The position numbers and the translations under genes are program-made. Below, piece after piece: positions 46,772 through 55,677 of a stretch of 64,000 bases of DNA. This DNA is from Gammaproteobacteria bacterium (GTDB taxonomy: Bacteria > Pseudomonadota > Gammaproteobacteria > Steroidobacterales > GCA-2729495), in the NCBI GenBank assembly GCA_030583605.1, contig CP129466.1, positions 372,001 through 436,000 on the forward strand, given 5' to 3'. The notes under the pieces were generated by a model, which searched no databases, had not been told where the DNA came from, and was given only the letters and a program-made list of their open reading frames with translations. How positions within the stretch are numbered: position 1 is the stretch's first letter; each line of letters begins with the position of its first letter.

Positions 46772-47110
46772 GGCCCGCCGCATGGGGTTGCGCGCAGGCG
46801 CCTGTGGCGAGCTGCCCGCGCTGCCGGAGGCGCTCGCGGCGGCAGTCCTGCCGGCACCGGTTGCCGTCCCTGATCGAGGGGGTGCTCCGGCAGTCCTGCC
46901 GCGACGTCGGCCAGCGGCGCCAGGGCAGAACCATTACACTAATCAAGGCATTGTCCGGAGATCGAAATGCGATCCCGGTCACTGCAAATTCGGCAGGGTT
47001 TCGGAAAATGTCAAATGGCGAACCGGGCCCGGCCCGTCGCGACCATGCCCGCGGCGGATGGTCCGTCGGACCTGTTCCCGGGCGCCCGGAAATATTTGTT
47101 GGGGGAACAC
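46772..47110. other. Intergenic region upstream of the exopolysaccharide operon
   Basis: No gene was found in these 339 bases. They hold two copies of a 14-base palindrome (listed separately), a TACACT at about 46935 that lacks a matching -35, and a weak GG-N10-GC core at 46957-46970. The promoter of the operon must lie here but is not resolved. Confidence 0.5.
46840..46901. promoter_or_regulatory. Two copies of the palindrome CGGCAGTCCTGCCG
   Basis: Identical 14-base inverted repeats at 46840-46853 and 46888-46901, 48 bases apart start to start. Each has six-base arms around a TC centre. They may be protein-binding sites or RNA hairpins ahead of the exopolysaccharide operon. Confidence 0.5.
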
Positions 47111-47731
47111 ATGGAAATGCCAATGATCGGACGTTTGACTTGTGTGATGGCCATTGCTCTCGCTGCGCTGACAGCGGGCTGCGCAACTTCCGAGCCGCCG
47201 CCGGCGCCGGTCACGGCGGAGACTCCGGCGCAGTACCTCATCGGGCCCGGTGACCAGCTCGACATCTTCGTCTGGCGCAACCCGGAGTTGTCGGTGAGCG
47301 TGCCGGTGCGCCCGGACGGCCGCATTTCGACGCCCCTCGTGGAAGACATGCAGGCAGTCGGCAAGACACCGACGCAGCTCGCGCGCGACATGGAGACAGC
47401 ACTCGCCAATTTCGTGAAGACACCCCAGGTGAACGTCATCGTGCGGGAGTTCGTCGGCACCTTCGGCGAGCAGATTCGCGTAGTGGGCAAGGCCGCGCAG
47501 CCGAGGGCGCTCGCCTACCGGCGAAACCTGACCGTGCTCGATGTGCTGATCGACGTGGGCGGGCTCGCGCCCGGGGCGGCGGGTAACCGCGCCAAGATCA
47601 TCCGTCGCGCCGACGGACAAAAGGTGGAGATTCCCGTTCGTCTCGCCGACCTGCTGAACGAGGGCAAGATCAGCGAGAACATCGAGATGATGCCCGGCGA
47701 CGTGCTCTTCATACCGGAATCGCGGCTGTAG
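47111..47731 (+). CDS. XrtA-system polysaccharide export lipoprotein (Wza-like)
   Basis: A 206-residue outer-membrane lipoprotein that exports surface polysaccharide. Signal peptide and lipobox LTAGC put the lipid on C24. Poly_export and SLBB-like parts follow: YLIGPGDQLDIFVWRNPELS, then VVGKAAQPRALAYRRNLTVLDVL and MMPGDVLFIPES. It lacks the C-terminal helix of large Wza. ATG 47111 follows GGGGGA. It is first in the cluster, with the chain-length gene 19 bases behind. Confidence 0.9.
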   Translation: MEMPMIGRLTCVMAIALAALTAGCATSEPPPAPVTAETPAQYLIGPGDQLDIFVWRNPELSVSVPVRPDGRISTPLVEDMQAVGKTPTQLARDMETALANFVKTPQVNVIVREFVGTFGEQIRVVGKAAQPRALAYRRNLTVLDVLIDVGGLAPGAAGNRAKIIRRADGQKVEIPVRLADLLNEGKISENIEMMPGDVLFIPESRL

Positions 47732-47750
47732 GCAAGACAAGACGATCCTC

Positions 47751-49358
47751 ATGGCAAGCACTGTCAATCAGGGCGGGTTCGACCCCGCGGAGTTGATCGA
47801 CTACCTCCGCGGTGTGCTCTGGGGTTGCTGGCGGTTCCGCTGGGTTGCGGTTGCGGCCGCATGGCTGGTCTGCGTGGTCGGCTGGACGGTCGTGTTCCTG
47901 CAGCCCGACGTCCACCGCGCGTCGGCGCGCGTGTACGTCGACACGCAGAGCACCCTGCGGCCGTTGCTGCAGGGCCTTGCCGTCAACACGGACGCGATCG
48001 TCGCCGCCAACATGATGACCCGTGTGCTGATGAGCCGGCCGAACCTCGAGCGGTTGATCGAAGAGGCGGGGCTGCGCGGCGAGGGGGGCAAGGGCCCGAC
48101 CACGGAGGCGCTGCTGGATAACCTGCGCCTGAACATCAACCTGAACTGGGAGAGCAACAACATCGTCAATGTGAGCTACCAGAACACCGACGGGCAGAAG
48201 GCGCTCGCCGTGGTGACGGCGCTGATCAGCACCTTCATCAGCGGCGCGCAGGGCAAGAGCGTGACCGATGCGGCTGCCGCCAAGACCTTCCTCGACGAGC
48301 AGCGCAAGGACTACGCGCGACGCCTGAACGAAGCCGAGGCAAAGCTCGCCGAGTTCAAGCAGCGCAACGTGGGCCTGATGCCCGACGATGGCGTGGATTA
48401 TTTCGCGCGTCTGCAGGAAGCGGACAACAAGCTGCAGGACATCGCCTCGAAGCTGCGGGTGGCGCAGAACCGCCGCGCCGAGCTGCAGCGCCAGCTCGAG
48501 GGCGAGGAGCCGGTCTTCGGCCTGGCTCCCTCCACGGGCGGCCAGTCGGTGGATTCCCCCGAGAGCCGGCAGATTTCGCAGTTCGAGGCGCAACTCGCGG
48601 AGCTGCGCCTGAAGTACACGGATACTCATCCGGACATCGTGGCGATCAACAAGACCATCGAGGAGTTGCGGGCCAAGCAGGCCGCGACCGCGACGGTTCC
48701 CGGAGCCCGCTCGCGCGCCTACTCGCCGCTCGACCTCAATCCCGTCTACCAGCAGATGAAGATGCAGTTGTCGCAGACCGACGTGCTGATTGCGCAGTTG
48801 CAGACCCAACGCTCCGAGCAGGCCGGCGTCGTGGCCGGGCTGCGCCGCAAGGTGGACACCGTGCCGGCCATCGAGGCGGAGCTGAAGCGGCTCACCCGCG
48901 ACTACGATTTCACGCGCAAGCAGTACGAGGAGTTGCTCGCGCGGGTTGAATCGGCACGCATCTCGGATGCCGCGGAAGAAAGCCGCAGCGACGCGACGTT
49001 TCGCATCATCGATCCACCGACCTTGCCGGCAGTGCCGGCAGGCCCGCCGCGGGGGCTGTTCGTGACCGGGGTGCTCGTGTTTGCACTGCTCGCCGGCGCG
49101 GCGCTCGCCTTCGGCCTGAACCTCATCCGGCCGGTGTTCTTCACCGGCAGCGACCTGGAGCGGCGCTTCGGTGTGCCGGTACTGGGCGCCGTGCGGCTCG
49201 TACGGGCCGACGCGGAGCAGGCCATGCTGCGCAGGAACACCATGCTGCTGGCCGGCAGTGTTGCCGGGCTTTTCGCGGTGTACGCCGTTTTGCTGGTTAC
49301 GTGGCTCGCGCTGCGGGTGACCGAGGCCGGCGCCGTCGCCGGGGTGGCAGCGACATGA
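47751..49358 (+). CDS. XrtA-system polysaccharide chain-length determinant (Wzz-like)
   Basis: A 535-residue inner-membrane co-polymerase. A first membrane helix lies at about 33-55, a long periplasmic coiled-coil region spans about 60-420 with SYQNTDGQKALAVVTAL, and closing helices flank residues 440-530. The proline-rich motif IDPPTLPAVPAGPPRGLF before the second helix is typical of Wzz proteins. Unlike Wzc it has no fused kinase; the kinase is the next gene, overlapping by ATGA. Confidence 0.9.
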   Translation: MASTVNQGGFDPAELIDYLRGVLWGCWRFRWVAVAAAWLVCVVGWTVVFLQPDVHRASARVYVDTQSTLRPLLQGLAVNTDAIVAANMMTRVLMSRPNLERLIEEAGLRGEGGKGPTTEALLDNLRLNINLNWESNNIVNVSYQNTDGQKALAVVTALISTFISGAQGKSVTDAAAAKTFLDEQRKDYARRLNEAEAKLAEFKQRNVGLMPDDGVDYFARLQEADNKLQDIASKLRVAQNRRAELQRQLEGEEPVFGLAPSTGGQSVDSPESRQISQFEAQLAELRLKYTDTHPDIVAINKTIEELRAKQAATATVPGARSRAYSPLDLNPVYQQMKMQLSQTDVLIAQLQTQRSEQAGVVAGLRRKVDTVPAIEAELKRLTRDYDFTRKQYEELLARVESARISDAAEESRSDATFRIIDPPTLPAVPAGPPRGLFVTGVLVFALLAGAALAFGLNLIRPVFFTGSDLERRFGVPVLGAVRLVRADAEQAMLRRNTMLLAGSVAGLFAVYAVLLVTWLALRVTEAGAVAGVAAT

Positions 49359-50179
49359 GCAGCATCGTCGAGAAAGCCATGGGCCGTTCCCCGCCGGAGC
49401 GGCGCGGGGATTCCTCGGCGGTGGTCCCGGCCATCCCGAAGGCCGCGCAGCCGCGGCTGCCGGTTGCAGATCGGCCGCCGGTCGCATTGCGCAGCCTGTT
49501 GATGCTCGATAGCTCGCCGATGCTCGCGCGTGATTTCCGCTTCCTCAAACGCCCGGTGCTGGCGCGAGTCTTCGGCATGTCGCGGTCGGCACCCAAGGGC
49601 GGCAATCTCGTCATGCTGACGAGCGACCTGCCGCACGCCGGCAAGTCCTTCATTGCGTTGAACCTGGCCGCGAGCATGGCGAGCGAGCAGATGACCCGGG
49701 TCGTGCTGATCGACGCCGATCCGGCGCGGCGCACGCTCAGCTCACGGCTGGGAATCGACGATTGCCCCGGTATGCTCGACCTCCTCGCAGCGGAAGCGCG
49801 CGACGTTGCCGAGGTGCTGCTGGCGACCGACGTGGAGTCGCTCTACGTGATGTCAGCGGGTCGGCCGCGCCAGGATGCGACCGAACTGCTGGCAGGCCCG
49901 CGCATGGGCCAGATCCTCAAGTCGTTCAACGACGCCAACACGGTGGTGTTGCTCGACTCACCGCCGCTGCTCCTGAGCAGCGAGGGGCGCGTGCTTGCCG
50001 ACCAGGCCAATCACGCGCTGGTCGTGGTCGAGGCGGGCCGCTCGACGGCCGGCGATGTCGGGCAGGTCCTGCAGTTGCTGAAGGGCACCAACGTGACCGT
50101 GAGTCTCGTGCTCAACAAGGCGCCTGCATCAGGGCACTCCCGTTACAAGGAATACTACTATCCTTACACTCAGGACTAG
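49355..50179 (+). CDS. XrtA-system bacterial tyrosine kinase
   Basis: A 274-residue cytosolic BY-kinase that works with the chain-length protein. Walker A is PHAGKS at 93-98 where PGEGKS/T is the rule; Walker A' is VVLIDADPARR and Walker B VVLLDSPPLLL. The tail holds a tyrosine cluster (YKEYYYPY) for autophosphorylation. Phosphorylation cycles regulate polymer length and export. Confidence 0.88.
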   Translation: MSSIVEKAMGRSPPERRGDSSAVVPAIPKAAQPRLPVADRPPVALRSLLMLDSSPMLARDFRFLKRPVLARVFGMSRSAPKGGNLVMLTSDLPHAGKSFIALNLAASMASEQMTRVVLIDADPARRTLSSRLGIDDCPGMLDLLAAEARDVAEVLLATDVESLYVMSAGRPRQDATELLAGPRMGQILKSFNDANTVVLLDSPPLLLSSEGRVLADQANHALVVVEAGRSTAGDVGQVLQLLKGTNVTVSLVLNKAPASGHSRYKEYYYPYTQD

Positions 50180-50192
50180 GGGTGGCGTCGTG

Positions 50193-51683
50193 ATGCGGCA
50201 CAAAGCGGCGTTGTGGTCGACCACGGCAATCCTGGCGTTCGGTTCGTCCGTCGCGGCGGCGTGGGAGATCGAGCCGTCGATCACGCTCAGCCAGACGTAC
50301 ACGAGCAACGTCAACCTGGCTCCGAGCGACGAGGAGGAGAGCGACTGGGTCACCCGCGTGCTGCCCGGCATCGACATGCTGTTCGAGGGCAACCGGCTGC
50401 GCGCCGAGGTCAACTACGAGCTCGAGGCGCTGTTCTACGCTGACGATTCCGACCGCAACGAGGTGTACAACCACCTCGACGCCGACGTGCTCGCCAACCT
50501 CATCGGCGAGGAGCTCCAGTTTCGCGGGCGCAGTTATCTGTCCCAGGTGACCGTCAGCCCCGAACTGCCGGTGAGCTCGAGCAACATCCCGGTGACGGGC
50601 AACCGGACCGACGCCTTCATCTGGGACGTCGGTCCGGAATGGCGGCGCGGTGTCTTCGGGCATTCCGAAACTGAAGGCCACTTCCGGGTGGGCCAGGTGC
50701 TGTTCGACGACACTCCCCGTACCGACGACCAGACCGTCACGGAACCGCTCGACATCCAGGACATCGACACGATCGATGGCGCCGCATACCTGCGGTCGCA
50801 GGACGAATCGCCCCGGCCGCTGCGCTACGAGCTGGCCTACGAGTACGAGAGCGTCGACTACGAGACCTCGGGCGAGCTCGTGCAGCAGTCCACATGGCTG
50901 CGCCTCGGGTACCAGACGACGCCGGCGTGGCAGGTGTTCGGGCTGGCGGGACTCGACAGCGACTTCCAGGATCCGGAGGACGACTCGCTGAACGAGGGTC
51001 GCTGGGAGACCGGCGTCGCCATGGCGACCGAGACCACGATGCTCGAGGCAGCCGTCGGACACCGGTACTTCGGCACCACCTGGCGCCTGCTCGGCGAGCT
51101 GGTGGAGGAAGACGTCCGCTACCGGCTGAGTTACGACGAGACGCCGACGACGACCGACCTGACCGAATTGCGCCGGCTGCCGGCCGGGGTGCCCGGGCAG
51201 GAGCAGCCGCCGCTGCCGCCCGGCTCGCAACTGGGGCGCACGGGCACGGGCAACTTCTACCTGTACAAGCGGGCCGATGCTTCTGTGCTGCGCGAGCTGT
51301 ATCGCAGCCGCGCAACTTTCGGCACGTTCTGGGAGCGCCGCGAGGACAACATGTCCTTCGACCCGGATACCGCGCAGATCCAGAACCTGGACGACGAGAC
51401 CGCCTGGGGTGTCTACACGGATCTCGGCTGGGACATCGGGGCGCTTACCACGGCGTCGTTCAACGCCGCCTGGGAGAACCGCGAGTACAACAACACGCTC
51501 GACGACACCGCGCCGGCTTTCGAGGACGACAACCTGTACCTGCGCATGGGCGTCGCCCGCGAACTCGGCCTGCGCACAAGCGCTTCGCTGTTCACCGGCT
51601 GGAGCAGCAGGGATCGCAAGGACGGCTCGTCCGCCGACTATGACGAGTACTGGGTCAGTGTCGAACTCGTCCGCACGTTCTGA
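50193..51683 (+). CDS. XrtA-system-associated outer-membrane beta protein (TIGR03016-like)
   Basis: About 496 residues with a Sec signal peptide (TTAILAFGSSVAAAW) and repeated amphipathic beta strands with aromatic ends to the last residue (VELVRTF), the closing signature of outer-membrane barrels. Family members follow the tyrosine kinase in XrtA loci. Start may be GTG 50190 or ATG 50193. In typical clusters an ATPase gene comes next; here it is a deacetylase. Confidence 0.8.
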   Translation: MRHKAALWSTTAILAFGSSVAAAWEIEPSITLSQTYTSNVNLAPSDEEESDWVTRVLPGIDMLFEGNRLRAEVNYELEALFYADDSDRNEVYNHLDADVLANLIGEELQFRGRSYLSQVTVSPELPVSSSNIPVTGNRTDAFIWDVGPEWRRGVFGHSETEGHFRVGQVLFDDTPRTDDQTVTEPLDIQDIDTIDGAAYLRSQDESPRPLRYELAYEYESVDYETSGELVQQSTWLRLGYQTTPAWQVFGLAGLDSDFQDPEDDSLNEGRWETGVAMATETTMLEAAVGHRYFGTTWRLLGELVEEDVRYRLSYDETPTTTDLTELRRLPAGVPGQEQPPLPPGSQLGRTGTGNFYLYKRADASVLRELYRSRATFGTFWERREDNMSFDPDTAQIQNLDDETAWGVYTDLGWDIGALTTASFNAAWENREYNNTLDDTAPAFEDDNLYLRMGVARELGLRTSASLFTGWSSRDRKDGSSADYDEYWVSVELVRTF

Positions 51684-51687
51684 TGGC

Positions 51688-52572
51688 GTGACGGCAAGTG
51701 AGCAGCCTTTCCCGGAAGAACCGAATGGCGTCTCCGCGGGACGGGACAACGCCATGTCGGTCGACGTCGAGGACTATTTCCAGGTCTCGGCATTGCGTCC
51801 TTACGTGTCTCCCGACGACTGGGACCGCTACCCGCTGCGCGTCGAACGCAACGTCGGGCTGATCCTGGATATTTTTGCCGCGGCCGGTATCCGCGCCACG
51901 TTCTTCTGGCTCGGCTGGGTCGCCGAGCGCCTGCCGGGAGTCGTGCGTCAGGTTGCGGCTGCGGGCCACGAGATTGCCAGTCACGGTTACCGCCACGTTC
52001 GCGTACATGACCAGCAGCCGGCCGAGTTCCGGGCGGACATCACCCGCACCAGGGCGTTGCTGGAAGACCTGTCCGGCCAGCGGGTCATCGGCTATCGGGC
52101 CGCGAGCTTCTCGCTCAATGCCGACTGCCTGTGGGCACTCGACGAGCTGAGCGAAGCGGGTTACCGCTACAGCTCCAGCATCAACCCCGTGCGTCACGAC
52201 CACTACGGCATGCGCGAGGCGCCGCGCTTCCCCTTCCACTTCGACGGATACCCGTTGATAGAAATTCCGATTACGACGCTGCAGTATGGCGGCTGGCGTT
52301 TTCCCTGCGGCGGCGGTGGTTTCTTTCGCCTGCTGCCCTACTGGTGGAGCCGTTGGGCGCTGGCCCGTGTCTGCGGTGGCGAAGGCCGGCCCGCCGTGTT
52401 CTATTTCCATCCCTGGGAGCTCGATCCCGACCAGCCCCGCGTTGGCGACATTGACCTGCGCACGCGCTTTCGCCATTACGTCAACCTTGCCCGCTTCGAG
52501 GGCAAGCTGCGCCGGCTCGCGGGTGATTTTCGCTGGGCGCCGGTGGGCGAAGTATTCGCGAAGGTGATTTGA
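51688..52572 (+). CDS. XrtA-locus polysaccharide deacetylase
   Basis: A 294-residue NodB-fold deacetylase that probably removes acetyl groups from the polymer. Motif 1 is VDVEDYF (D26, E28, D29) and motif 2 is SHGYRH with H99 and H103. YFHPWELDPDQPR lies near the end. The GTG 51688 start is chosen because the conserved N-A preceding MSVDVEDYF lies upstream of ATG 51754. No signal peptide is apparent. The gene after it starts 54 bases later. Confidence 0.88.
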   Translation: MTASEQPFPEEPNGVSAGRDNAMSVDVEDYFQVSALRPYVSPDDWDRYPLRVERNVGLILDIFAAAGIRATFFWLGWVAERLPGVVRQVAAAGHEIASHGYRHVRVHDQQPAEFRADITRTRALLEDLSGQRVIGYRAASFSLNADCLWALDELSEAGYRYSSSINPVRHDHYGMREAPRFPFHFDGYPLIEIPITTLQYGGWRFPCGGGGFFRLLPYWWSRWALARVCGGEGRPAVFYFHPWELDPDQPRVGDIDLRTRFRHYVNLARFEGKLRRLAGDFRWAPVGEVFAKVI

Positions 52573-52626
52573 CGCTGCGGTGAGCCGGCTGGCCATGCGC
52601 AGGTAACCCGCGGCTGTTGGTGTGAG

Positions 52627-53748
52627 ATGAAGCGAAGAATCAGCATCGCGCACGTGATCTACCGGCTGGACTACGGCGGACTGGAGAACGGCCTGGTCAA
52701 CCTGGTCAACCGGCTGCCACGCGAGGAGTTCGCGCACACGATCATCGCGCTGACGGGTGCGACAGAGTTCCGCCGGCGCCTGCCTGCGGACGTTCAGGTG
52801 CACGCGCTGCACAAGCCGCCCGGCAAGAGCCCGGCGTACCTGTACCGCCTGTGGCGGCTGCTGCGCGAACGACGTTTCGACATCCTGCACACGCGTAACC
52901 TGCCCTGCCTGGAATCGCAGCTCGCCGGGCTGCTCGCGGGCGTGCCCGTGCGCATACACGGGGAACACGGCTGGGACGTCGTCGACCTGCACGGCACGCG
53001 CCGGGGCTATCGCGAGCTGCGCCGGGCATTCCGGCTGGTGGTGACCCGCTACGTCGTGCTGTCCCGGCACCTGGAGGACTATCTCACGACGAGTATCGGC
53101 GTGGATCCGCAGCGCACCAGCAGGATCTGCAACGGGGTGGACACGGAGCGATTCAGGCCCGATCCGGCCGGGCTTCCCGCCAGCGGCTTCGTCGTCGGCG
53201 CGGTCGGCAGGGTGGAACCGGTGAAGGATTTCATGACACTCGCGCAGGCTTTTGTCCGGCTGGCCGGCAGCTCGCCGCTGCCGCGTCTCACGCTGGTCGG
53301 CGAGGGCAGCGAGCGCGGCGCGGTTGCCGCCATTCTCGGAGATGCGGGCCTCATGTCGCGCGCTGATGTCGCCGGTGCGCGCGACGATATTCCACAGGCC
53401 ATGCGGGGATTCAACGTGTTCGTACTGCCGTCCCTCGCGGAGGGCATCTCCAACACCATCCTCGAGGCCATGGCCTGCGGTTTGCCGGTCATCGCCACCG
53501 CGGTAGGTGGCAACGCGGAACTCGTCGTGGACGGTGAAACCGGTTACCTGGTGCCGGCCGGCAATCCCGCGGCGATCGCGCAGCGCCTGCGCCATTACCT
53601 GGAGCATCCCGAGGTGGCGGCCCGTCACGGGCGCGCCGCGCGCGAGCGGGTCATGAGGGAGTTCAGCCTGGATGCGATGGTGGCCGGTTACCGGCGCCTG
53701 TACCTCGACAGCGTGGCGGCCGACTCCCGCCTCGGGATGGCGGCTTAA
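52627..53748 (+). CDS. XrtA-system glycosyltransferase (TIGR03088-like)
   Basis: A 373-residue GT4-family (GT-B fold) transferase. It starts with IAHVIYRLDYGGLENGLVNL, the acceptor-side glycine-rich segment, and has the donor-binding region VGRVEPVKDF, then FVLPSLAEGISNTILEAMACG with the E-x7-E pair. It is cytosolic and probably adds one sugar to the lipid-linked repeat. It ends three bases before the amidotransferase gene. Confidence 0.9.
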   Translation: MKRRISIAHVIYRLDYGGLENGLVNLVNRLPREEFAHTIIALTGATEFRRRLPADVQVHALHKPPGKSPAYLYRLWRLLRERRFDILHTRNLPCLESQLAGLLAGVPVRIHGEHGWDVVDLHGTRRGYRELRRAFRLVVTRYVVLSRHLEDYLTTSIGVDPQRTSRICNGVDTERFRPDPAGLPASGFVVGAVGRVEPVKDFMTLAQAFVRLAGSSPLPRLTLVGEGSERGAVAAILGDAGLMSRADVAGARDDIPQAMRGFNVFVLPSLAEGISNTILEAMACGLPVIATAVGGNAELVVDGETGYLVPAGNPAAIAQRLRHYLEHPEVAARHGRAARERVMREFSLDAMVAGYRRLYLDSVAADSRLGMAA

Positions 53749-53751
53749 GCC

Positions 53752-55647
53752 ATGTGCGGCATCGTTGGCATCGTGGATCTGCGCGGCGTGGAGCCCATCG
53801 ACGAGGGTGTGCTGCGCGCCATGAACGACATCCAGGCGCACCGTGGCCCGGACGATGCCGGGTTTCACGTCGAGCCCGGCGCAGGACTCGGGCATCGGCG
53901 CCTGTCGATCATCGATCTGTCCACCGGCAAGCAGCCGCTCTACAACGAAGACGATTCGGTGGTCGTCGTGTTCAACGGCGAGATCTACAACTTCATGGAT
54001 CTGCGCCGGGAGCTGCAGACTGCCGGGCACGTGTTTCGCACCCGCACGGATACCGAGGTTATCGTGCACGCCTGGGAGCAGTGGGGGCGCGATTGCGTAC
54101 GCCGTTTCCGCGGCATGTTTGCGTTCGCACTGTGGGATCGCAATCGCCGCGAGCTGTTCCTCGCGCGCGACCGGCTCGGCAAGAAGCCGCTGTTCTACGC
54201 CGTGCTCGGGAACGGCCAGGTCGTGTTTGCCTCGGAACTGAAGTCGCTGCTACGCCACGGCAGCGTGCCGCGTGACATCGACCCGCTCGCCGTCGAGGAA
54301 TACTTCTCGCTCGGCTACGTCGTCGATCCGCGCTGCATTCTGGCCGCCGTGCGCAAGCTGCCGCCCGCCTGCACGCTGGTCATGGCCCGGGGCGCCCCGG
54401 TGCCGGCACCGCAGTCGTACTGGGACCTGAGCTTCCGCGCAACCGCGCCGGCCGACGAGGACATGGTCATCGGCTCGCTGCTGGAGCGCCTCGAGGAGGC
54501 GGTGCGCGTGCGCATGATCGCCGACGTGCCGGTCGGTGCCTTCCTGTCGGGCGGCGTGGACTCGAGCGGTGTGGTGGCGATGATGGCGCGTGCCTCGTCG
54601 CGGCCGGTCAATACCTGCTCGATCTCATTTGGTGATCCGGCCTTCGACGAGTCGCGCTTCGCGGCACGCGTGGCAGGCGCGCTCGGTACCGAGCACTTCG
54701 TGGAGACGGTCAATCCCAATGATTTCAGCCTGGTGGACCGGCTGGCGTCCATCTACGACGAGCCATTCGCGGACAGCTCGGCGTTGCCGACCTACCGGGT
54801 CTGCGAGCTCGCGCGCAAGCGCGTCAAGGTCGCGCTGTCGGGCGACGGCGGCGACGAGGTCTTCGCCGGCTACCGCCGCTATCGCTGGCACATGCACGAG
54901 GAGCAGGTGCGAAGGCTGCTGCCCTACGCCCTGCGCCGGCCGCTGTTCGGGCTGCTCGCGCGCGTGTATCCGAAGGCCGACTGGGCGCCGCGGATCTTCC
55001 GCGCGAAGATGACTTTCGATGCGTTGTCACGGTCCAGCACCGCCGCCTACTTCAATAGCGTCTCCATCACCACGCCACAACTGCGCCAGCGGTTGTTCAC
55101 GCCGCGGCAGCATTCCGACCTGCAGGGTTACCGGGCGCTCGACATCTTCCAGCGGCACGAGCGCGAGCTCGACGGCGTGGACCGGCTATCCCAGATCCAG
55201 TACATCGACATCAAGACCTATCTCGTCGGCGACATCCTCACCAAGGTCGATCGCGCGAGCATGGCGAACAGCCTCGAGGTCCGCGTGCCGATGCTCGACC
55301 ACGAGTTCGTCGAGTGGGCGGCGACGGTGCCGCCGGAGCTGAAACTGCGTGGCGGCGAGGGCAAGTACGTGCTCAAGAAGGCGATTGCGCAGCACATACC
55401 GCGCGACGTGATCTACCGGCCGAAGATGGGTTTCGCGGTGCCGATCGGCCGCTGGTTCCGCGAGGAGCTGCGCGAGCACGTGCGTTCGCGGCTGCTGGAA
55501 GGATCGCTGGCCGACACCGGCATGTTCGAGATGCGCGCCGTGGAAACGCTTCTCGCGCAGCACCAGTCGGGCCTGAGCGATCACAGCCCGGCGCTGTGGT
55601 CGCTGCTGATCTACGAGTCGTTCAACCGCGAGGTACTGGCGGCCTAG
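53752..55647 (+). CDS. XrtA-system amidotransferase, asparagine-synthetase-like (copy 1)
   Basis: A 631-residue two-domain enzyme. The N-terminal Ntn glutaminase has the nucleophile C2 (MCGIVGI), HRGPDDAG and NGEIYNF. The synthetase domain has the ATP loop FLSGGVDSSG and LSGDGGDEVFAGYRRY. In XrtA loci such enzymes are thought to amidate sugar acids of the polymer or a precursor. The next gene is a second enzyme of the same type. Confidence 0.9.
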   Translation: MCGIVGIVDLRGVEPIDEGVLRAMNDIQAHRGPDDAGFHVEPGAGLGHRRLSIIDLSTGKQPLYNEDDSVVVVFNGEIYNFMDLRRELQTAGHVFRTRTDTEVIVHAWEQWGRDCVRRFRGMFAFALWDRNRRELFLARDRLGKKPLFYAVLGNGQVVFASELKSLLRHGSVPRDIDPLAVEEYFSLGYVVDPRCILAAVRKLPPACTLVMARGAPVPAPQSYWDLSFRATAPADEDMVIGSLLERLEEAVRVRMIADVPVGAFLSGGVDSSGVVAMMARASSRPVNTCSISFGDPAFDESRFAARVAGALGTEHFVETVNPNDFSLVDRLASIYDEPFADSSALPTYRVCELARKRVKVALSGDGGDEVFAGYRRYRWHMHEEQVRRLLPYALRRPLFGLLARVYPKADWAPRIFRAKMTFDALSRSSTAAYFNSVSITTPQLRQRLFTPRQHSDLQGYRALDIFQRHERELDGVDRLSQIQYIDIKTYLVGDILTKVDRASMANSLEVRVPMLDHEFVEWAATVPPELKLRGGEGKYVLKKAIAQHIPRDVIYRPKMGFAVPIGRWFREELREHVRSRLLEGSLADTGMFEMRAVETLLAQHQSGLSDHSPALWSLLIYESFNREVLAA

Positions 55648-55677
55648 GCGCTCGCTGCGGTCGCGGTTCATTCCCTC

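Noticed and set aside
46957..46970. Sigma-54 promoter (GG-N10-GC) for the exopolysaccharide operon
   Set aside because: Only the two dinucleotides match; such a core is expected by chance many times in GC-rich DNA.
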